Below are positions 59,691 through 64,000 of a stretch of DNA of 64,000 nt, one piece after another (the stretch's first letter is position 1; each line of letters starts with the position of its first letter). Made by a program: the position numbers and the translations under genes. The DNA comes from Leifsonia sp. ALI-44-B (GTDB lineage Bacteria > Actinomycetota > Actinomycetes > Actinomycetales > Microbacteriaceae), in NCBI RefSeq assembly GCF_001984125.1, contig NZ_MTQL01000007.1, positions 806,001-870,000 on the forward strand, read 5' to 3'. The notes under the pieces were generated by a model, which saw nothing but the letters and a program-made list of their open reading frames with translations, made no database searches and was not told where the DNA came from.

Positions 59691-61850
59691 ATGCAAGCTG
59701 GGCAGATGCCGCCACAAGAAGACCAGAAGAGTGCGCTCGAGCAATACGGCGTCAATCTCACCGACGTTGCGGCATCCGGCAAACTCGACCCCGTCATCGG
59801 GCGAGACGCCGAGATCCGGCGCGTCAGCCAGGTTCTCACGCGACGCACCAAGAACAACCCCGTGCTCATCGGTGAGCCTGGCGTGGGAAAGACGGCCGTG
59901 GTCGAGGGGCTCGCGCAGCGCATCGTCGCGGGTGACGTGGCCGACTCGCTCAAGGGTAAGCAGATCGTTTCGCTCGACCTGGCCGCGCTCGTGGCCGGCG
60001 CGAAATACCGCGGCGAGTTCGAAGAGCGCCTCAAGGCCGTGCTGAAAGAGATCAACGACGCCGACGGCCAGATCATCACGTTCATCGACGAGCTGCACAC
60101 GCTCATGGGCGCCGGAGCGGGCGAGGGTTCGGTGGCGGCCGCTAACATGCTCAAGCCCATGCTGGCTCGCGGCGAGCTGCGCCTCATCGGAGCCACCACG
60201 CTCGACGAGTACCGCGAATACATCGAGAAAGACGCCGCTATGGAGCGGCGCTTCCAGCAGGTCTTCGTCGGTGAGCCGTCGGTCATCGACACCGTCGCCA
60301 TCCTGCGCGGTCTGAAAGAACGCTACGAGGCGCACCACAAGGTGACGATCGCTGACTCGGCGCTCATCTCGGCGGCCTCGCTGTCCAACCGATACATCCC
60401 GGCCCGCCAGCTGCCCGACAAGGCCATCGACCTCATCGACGAGGCCGCGAGCCGGCTGCGCATGGAGATCGACTCTGCCCCCGTCGAAATCGACGAACTG
60501 CGCCGCAGCGTCGACCGCTTGAAGCTCGAAGAACTCGCGCTCAAGAAGGAGAAAGACGAGGCATCGAAGCAGCGCCTCGAAAAGCTGCGCGAGGATCTGC
60601 GCACGCGCGAAGCCGAGCTGCTCGAGCTCGAGGCCCGGTGGGATCGCGAGCGGTCGCAGCTCAACCGCGTGGGCGAGCTGAAAGAGAAGCTCGACGCCGC
60701 GCGCATCAAGGCCGACCGGGCGCAACGCGAGGGCAACCTCGAGCAGGCGTCGCGCCTGCTCTATGGCGAGATCCCGGTCATCCAGCGCGAGCTGGCCGAA
60801 GCCGAGCTGGTCGAGAACACCGAGCCCCGCATGGTCAACGACCAGGTCACGAGCGAAGACATCGCGGCCGTCATCGCCGCGTGGACGGGCATCCCCGTCG
60901 GCCGTCTGCTGCAGGGCGAGACCGAGAAGCTGCTGCACCTCGAACAAGAGCTCGCCAAGCGGCTGATCGGGCAGAAGCGTGCCGTGCGGTCGGTGTCCGA
61001 CGCCGTGCGCCGCACGCGCGCCGGCATCTCCGACCCCGACCGGCCCACCGGGTCGTTCCTGTTCCTCGGGCCCACCGGTGTGGGCAAGACCGAGCTGGCC
61101 AAGGCGCTCGCCGAGTTCCTCTTCGACGACGAGAAAGCGCTCGTGCGCATCGACATGTCCGAATACGGCGAGAAACACTCGGTCTCGCGGCTCGTCGGTG
61201 CCCCTCCGGGATACATCGGCTACGAGGCGGGCGGTCAACTCACCGAGGCCGTGCGGCGGCGCCCCTACTCGGTCGTGCTGCTCGACGAGGTCGAGAAGGC
61301 GCACCCCGAGGTGTTCGACATCCTGCTGCAGGTGCTCGACGATGGGCGGCTCACCGATGGACAGGGTCGCACGGTCGACTTCCGCAACACCATCCTGATC
61401 CTGACGTCGAACCTCGGTTCGCAGTTCCTCGTCGACCCGACGCTCGACCCGGCCGCGAAAGAGGAGGCCGTGCAGCAGATGGTGCGCCAGGCGTTCAAAC
61501 CGGAGTTCGTCAACCGACTCGACGACATCGTCGTGTTCCAGACGCTCAGCGAAGAAGACCTCGGCCAGATCGTCGAGCTCTACATCGAGCGTTTGCAGCG
61601 CCGCCTCGGGGAACGCCGGCTCGAGCTCGCCGTCACCCCCGACGCCCGCAGCTGGCTGGCCGAGCGTGGCTACGACCCCATCTACGGGGCCCGGCCGCTG
61701 CGACGCCTCATGCAGAACGAGATCGACGACCGGCTCGCCACGGGCATCCTCGCCGGCCAGATCCGCGACGGCGACACCGTTCGGGTCGACCTCGACCCGG
61801 TCGCCGACGCCCTCACCGTCTCGGCGGTCGCGCCCGAGCCGGTCGACTAG
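59691..61850 (+). CDS. clpB: Disaggregase ClpB without the N-terminal domain
   Basis: 719 residues; typical ClpB is about 860. The protein begins almost at the first AAA module ([30 protein letters not shown]), so the Clp-N substrate domain is lacking; the start is fixed by a ribosome site (GGGAGGAG) and the HAIR promoter just ahead. AAA1 Walker A GEPGVGKT (about 62), Walker [11 protein letters not shown]-domain coiled coil intact (about 245-355); AAA2 GPTGVGKT and [14 protein letters not shown]. Refolds aggregates with DnaK. Heat-shock gene of the HspR regulon. Confidence 0.95.
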   Translation: MQAGQMPPQEDQKSALEQYGVNLTDVAASGKLDPVIGRDAEIRRVSQVLTRRTKNNPVLIGEPGVGKTAVVEGLAQRIVAGDVADSLKGKQIVSLDLAALVAGAKYRGEFEERLKAVLKEINDADGQIITFIDELHTLMGAGAGEGSVAAANMLKPMLARGELRLIGATTLDEYREYIEKDAAMERRFQQVFVGEPSVIDTVAILRGLKERYEAHHKVTIADSALISAASLSNRYIPARQLPDKAIDLIDEAASRLRMEIDSAPVEIDELRRSVDRLKLEELALKKEKDEASKQRLEKLREDLRTREAELLELEARWDRERSQLNRVGELKEKLDAARIKADRAQREGNLEQASRLLYGEIPVIQRELAEAELVENTEPRMVNDQVTSEDIAAVIAAWTGIPVGRLLQGETEKLLHLEQELAKRLIGQKRAVRSVSDAVRRTRAGISDPDRPTGSFLFLGPTGVGKTELAKALAEFLFDDEKALVRIDMSEYGEKHSVSRLVGAPPGYIGYEAGGQLTEAVRRRPYSVVLLDEVEKAHPEVFDILLQVLDDGRLTDGQGRTVDFRNTILILTSNLGSQFLVDPTLDPAAKEEAVQQMVRQAFKPEFVNRLDDIVVFQTLSEEDLGQIVELYIERLQRRLGERRLELAVTPDARSWLAERGYDPIYGARPLRRLMQNEIDDRLATGILAGQIRDGDTVRVDLDPVADALTVSAVAPEPVD

Positions 61851-61858
61851 TCGGGGCG

Positions 61859-61890
61859 ACGGCGGCGTCATCCCCCGGAGGCGCCGCCGT
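61859..61890 (+). terminator. Intrinsic terminator of clpB
   Basis: ACGGCGGCG (61859-61867) pairs with CGCCGCCGT (61882-61890), followed by TTCGCTTTTC. Confidence 0.85.
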
Positions 61891-61994
61891 TTCGCTTTTC
61901 GTGGCGCCGTCTCTTTCCGGCGCGAACCGAGGTGCGTCACGTTTCCAGCGCGCACCCAGGGGTGTCACGTCTGCCGACGTTCACTTCGCCGGAA

Positions 61995-63017
61995 TCAGAC
62001 CGTGCCGCGGCGGACGACCGAGGTGGGCACGAGCGAGCCCTCGAGCGAGACTTCCTCACCGCGCAGCTGGGCGAGCAGCACCTCGGCGGCGCGCTGGCCC
62101 ACCGCGGCGGCCGGCTGGTGCACGGTCGTGAGAGGCGGATGGCAGCGCAGCGCCCAGGCCGAATCGTCGAAACCGACGAGCGACACGTCGTCGGGAACGC
62201 GGCGGCCCGAGACGCGCAGCGCCTCCAAGGCACCCGCGGCCACGGCATCCGATGCGGCGAACACACCGTCGATCGACGGGTCGCGGCCGAGCAAAACGCT
62301 CATGCCCTCGAAACCGTCGTCGTAAGAGTAGAGGGGGACGTCGACCACGAGGGAGTCGTCGAAACGGTCGCCCAGGGCATCCCGAAAACCGGCGAGGCGG
62401 TCAGAGCCCGAGTCGCGGTCGAGCGCCGCGGCGATCATGCCGATGCGACGACGGCCCCGGCCCACGAGTTCGGCCGTGACATCCGCCGCGGCCTTGCGGT
62501 TGTCGATGCCGACGAAGGGCAGGGCGCGCAGATCGGGCGGGTGGCCGACGAATGTGGCGGGCAGACCCAGGCGCTCGATGACGCGCGTGATCGGGTCGTT
62601 CTCGCGCGCCGACACCATGATGACGCCGTCGACGAAACCGCCCGAGAGGTAGCGCGTGATGCGGTCGGTGTCGCGCTCGGAATCGACGACCAGGCATACG
62701 AGCTGATGGTCGGCCTCGCTCAGGGCCTCGTTGGCACCGAGCAGAATGTTGCCGATGTTGGGGTCGTCGACGAACAGGCTGTGCGGCTCGTGCACCACGA
62801 AACCGACGGCCTGCGTGCGCTGCATGACCAGGTTGCGGGCCGCCGTGTTCGGCACGTAGCCGACCTTGGCGATCGCGGACTCGATGGCCTCGCGCGCCTC
62901 TGCCGAGACATAGCGCTCGCCGTTGACCACGCGGCTGACCGTGCCGCGCGATACCCCCGCCTCGATGGCGACATCGTGAATCGTCGCGCGTTTGCGGCGA
63001 ATCGGCGGGGTGCTCAC
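61995..63017 (-). CDS. LacI-family regulator next to a GMC oxidoreductase
   Basis: 340 residues from GTG 63017. HTH ATIHDVAIEAGVSRGTVSRVVNGERYVS; hinge YVPNTAARNLVMQRTQ; sensor with AVGFVVHEPHSLFVDDPNIGNILLGANEAL, the sugar motif DRDSGSDRLAGFRDAL and VSLVGFDDSAWALRCHPPLTTVHQP. It lies 43 bases after the GMC gene on the same strand and is likely co-transcribed with it, probably controlling that gene or a linked sugar locus beyond the window. Confidence 0.93.
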   Translation of the reverse strand: MSTPPIRRKRATIHDVAIEAGVSRGTVSRVVNGERYVSAEAREAIESAIAKVGYVPNTAARNLVMQRTQAVGFVVHEPHSLFVDDPNIGNILLGANEALSEADHQLVCLVVDSERDTDRITRYLSGGFVDGVIMVSARENDPITRVIERLGLPATFVGHPPDLRALPFVGIDNRKAAADVTAELVGRGRRRIGMIAAALDRDSGSDRLAGFRDALGDRFDDSLVVDVPLYSYDDGFEGMSVLLGRDPSIDGVFAASDAVAAGALEALRVSGRRVPDDVSLVGFDDSAWALRCHPPLTTVHQPAAAVGQRAAEVLLAQLRGEEVSLEGSLVPTSVVRRGTV

Positions 63018-63060
63018 GGCTCCACCCTAGCGCGGGGGTGGAATCGCCTGGCCGACACGG

Positions 63061-64000
63061 TCAGCGCAGCATCCGATTGGCCGTGCGCAACGACAGAGCC
63101 ATATGGATGAGGCCGGGGTTGGCGCTGAGGGCGCTCGGGAACGTGGAGTTGTCCGAGATCCAGAGGTTCGGGATGTCGTGGCTGCGGCCGTTGGCGTCGA
63201 CGACACCCTCGGCGGGGTCGACGCTCATGCGGCACGTTCCGAGCGTGTGGGCCGTGCGGGCGAGAACCCGCGTGTCGAGGGCCCCGGCCGCCTCGAGGAT
63301 GCGGGTCATCGTCGCCGTGGCGTGCTTGTCGATCGCCTTCTCGTTGTCACCCGGCGTGAACGACACGATGGCGCGGGGAACACCCCAGTCATCCCGCTCA
63401 TCCGACAAAATGAGGCGGTTGTCCTCGGAGGGCAGGCACTCGGCGTTGATGCCGATACCCGCCGAATAACGGGAGGCATGCAACGCATCGACCAGCTCGT
63501 CGCCCCACAGACCGCCGCCGCGCACGAGCGAGGTGGCATAGGTGAGTGGCATGGCGCCGAGGCTCTGGATGAGGTAGCCACCCGCGAAGTCCGCGTCGGA
63601 CGGGCGCACGAAGTCCTCGCTGATCAGGGCGGACGGGTAGCCGCGATAGCCGCGAACCTGCTCCTCGAAACGGCCCCACACCTGCACCGCGCCGTGGGCC
63701 AGGAAGTTGCGCCCCACCTGCCCGCTCGAGTTGGCGAGGCCCGTGTTCAGCAGCAGCCGCGGGGTCTCGACACCGCCGCCCGCGAGCACGAGGGTGGCAC
63801 AACGCTGCCGGTGTTCGCGACCATCCTGGCGGTAGACGACGGCCGACACGCGGCCGAGTGCGTCGAGTTCGATGCCGTGCACCATGGCATCGGGCCGGAT
63901 CTCTGCGCCGTTCGCGACGGCGGCCGGCAGATAGGTGATGGCCGTCGTGGCCTTGGTGCCGTAGCGCTCACCCTGGTGGATCGACCCCAGGTTGTTGCTG
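63061..64000 (-). CDS. GMC oxidoreductase (gluconate-dehydrogenase-like), N-terminus beyond the window
   Basis: About 313 C-terminal residues; the FAD-binding N-terminus lies past the right edge. Visible features: TKATTAITYLPAAVANGAEIRP, ATLVLAGGGVETPRLLLNTGL (FAD-binding core), SGQVGRNFLAHGAVQVWG, LGTCRMSVDPAEGVVDANGRSHDIPNLWISDNSTFPSALSANPGLIHMALSLRTAN, the typical GMC C-terminal dyad region with the catalytic His in ARTAHTLG and NPGLIHMA. Oxidises a sugar or sugar acid, by family; the exact substrate is unknown. Confidence 0.9.
   Translation of the reverse strand, partial: SNNLGSIHQGERYGTKATTAITYLPAAVANGAEIRPDAMVHGIELDALGRVSAVVYRQDGREHRQRCATLVLAGGGVETPRLLLNTGLANSSGQVGRNFLAHGAVQVWGRFEEQVRGYRGYPSALISEDFVRPSDADFAGGYLIQSLGAMPLTYATSLVRGGGLWGDELVDALHASRYSAGIGINAECLPSEDNRLILSDERDDWGVPRAIVSFTPGDNEKAIDKHATATMTRILEAAGALDTRVLARTAHTLGTCRMSVDPAEGVVDANGRSHDIPNLWISDNSTFPSALSANPGLIHMALSLRTANRMLR

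Noticed and set aside
59682-61955. Long leftward frame over clpB
   Set aside because: Pure shadow of the conserved ClpB coding strand.
1-64000. tRNA, rRNA, CRISPR arrays, prophage or integrase genes
   Set aside because: I saw no cloverleaf ending in the conserved T-loop, no regularly spaced direct repeats and no integrase, terminase or transposase frame.

Overview
This is a GC-rich (about 70 percent by eye) bacterial chromosome segment. Gene content and style suggest an actinobacterium of the Micrococcales, most likely Microbacteriaceae. The reasons are the HspR/HAIR-controlled dnaK-grpE-dnaJ-hspR operon, the clpS-DUF2017 pair, PIG-V-like and MptB-like mannosyltransferases, frequent GTG starts, and very frequent ggatgc/gcatcc words. 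The taxon is an inference. I found no tRNA, rRNA, CRISPR array, intact transposon or prophage.

Layout. 1-5.1 kb: a secreted GH144-type glucanase (runs off the left edge), a DapA-family aldolase, and a large alpha/beta-hydrolase/membrane fusion. 5.1-11.4 kb: a complete YtfQ-YtfR-YtfT-YjfF type (CUT2) sugar ABC transporter read leftward, with a LacI regulator behind it and two identical LacI-type operators in front. 11.4-19.1 kb: a TetR/SDR pair, a PAP2-diacylglycerol kinase fusion, an ElaA-like acetyltransferase, a GT-C mannosyltransferase-like protein, a K+ channel and a RidA. 19.2-25.7 kb: a three-gene ATGA-coupled operon (CaiB-type CoA transferase, a solute-binding-protein fold WITHOUT a signal peptide, MaoC hydratase), small membrane genes, a sulfurtransferase, a DoxX protein and a LacI regulator. 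25.7-33 kb: housekeeping and accessory genes (RecQ, flavodoxin-like, MetAP, an XRE regulator, a lytic transglycosylase-like protein) with gene debris between them, plus a leftward operon of haem-oxygenase-like diiron protein, glycosyltransferase and CDGSH protein.

33.1-44.5 kb is the metabolic core. It encodes every step of the non-phosphorylated L-fucose pathway: aldo/keto reductase (L-fucose dehydrogenase), L-fuconolactonase, L-fuconate dehydratase, 2-keto-3-deoxy-L-fuconate dehydrogenase and 2,4-diketo-3-deoxy-L-fuconate hydrolase. A mutarotase, a CUT1 ABC transporter (binding protein plus two permeases, no ATPase), a Gfo/Idh/MocA dehydrogenase and a FadR-type GntR regulator accompany them. 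Expected products are pyruvate and lactate.

The most interesting link is regulatory. A 20-bp LacI-type palindrome lies directly after the promoter of the CoA-transferase operon (19.26 kb). Two relatives of it cover the -35 and -10 boxes of the fucose transporter promoter (37.79-37.84 kb). The two operons therefore look like one regulon, most simply under the LacI protein at 24.7 kb. This ties an uncharacterised CoA-transferase / cytoplasmic binding-protein / hydratase module to fucose-type sugar uptake.

44.5-64 kb: an Atg22-like MFS transporter, a candidate ~92-nt small RNA with a C8 tract, a TM2 protein, the dnaK operon, a DsbA-like lipoprotein, an RlmG-like methyltransferase, two polyprenol-dependent mannosyltransferases, clpS-DUF2017 (with an unusual acidic insert), an F420/NADP reductase-like protein, a GT4 glycosyltransferase, a naturally N-domain-less clpB with HAIR operators, a LacI regulator, and a GMC oxidoreductase running off the right edge.
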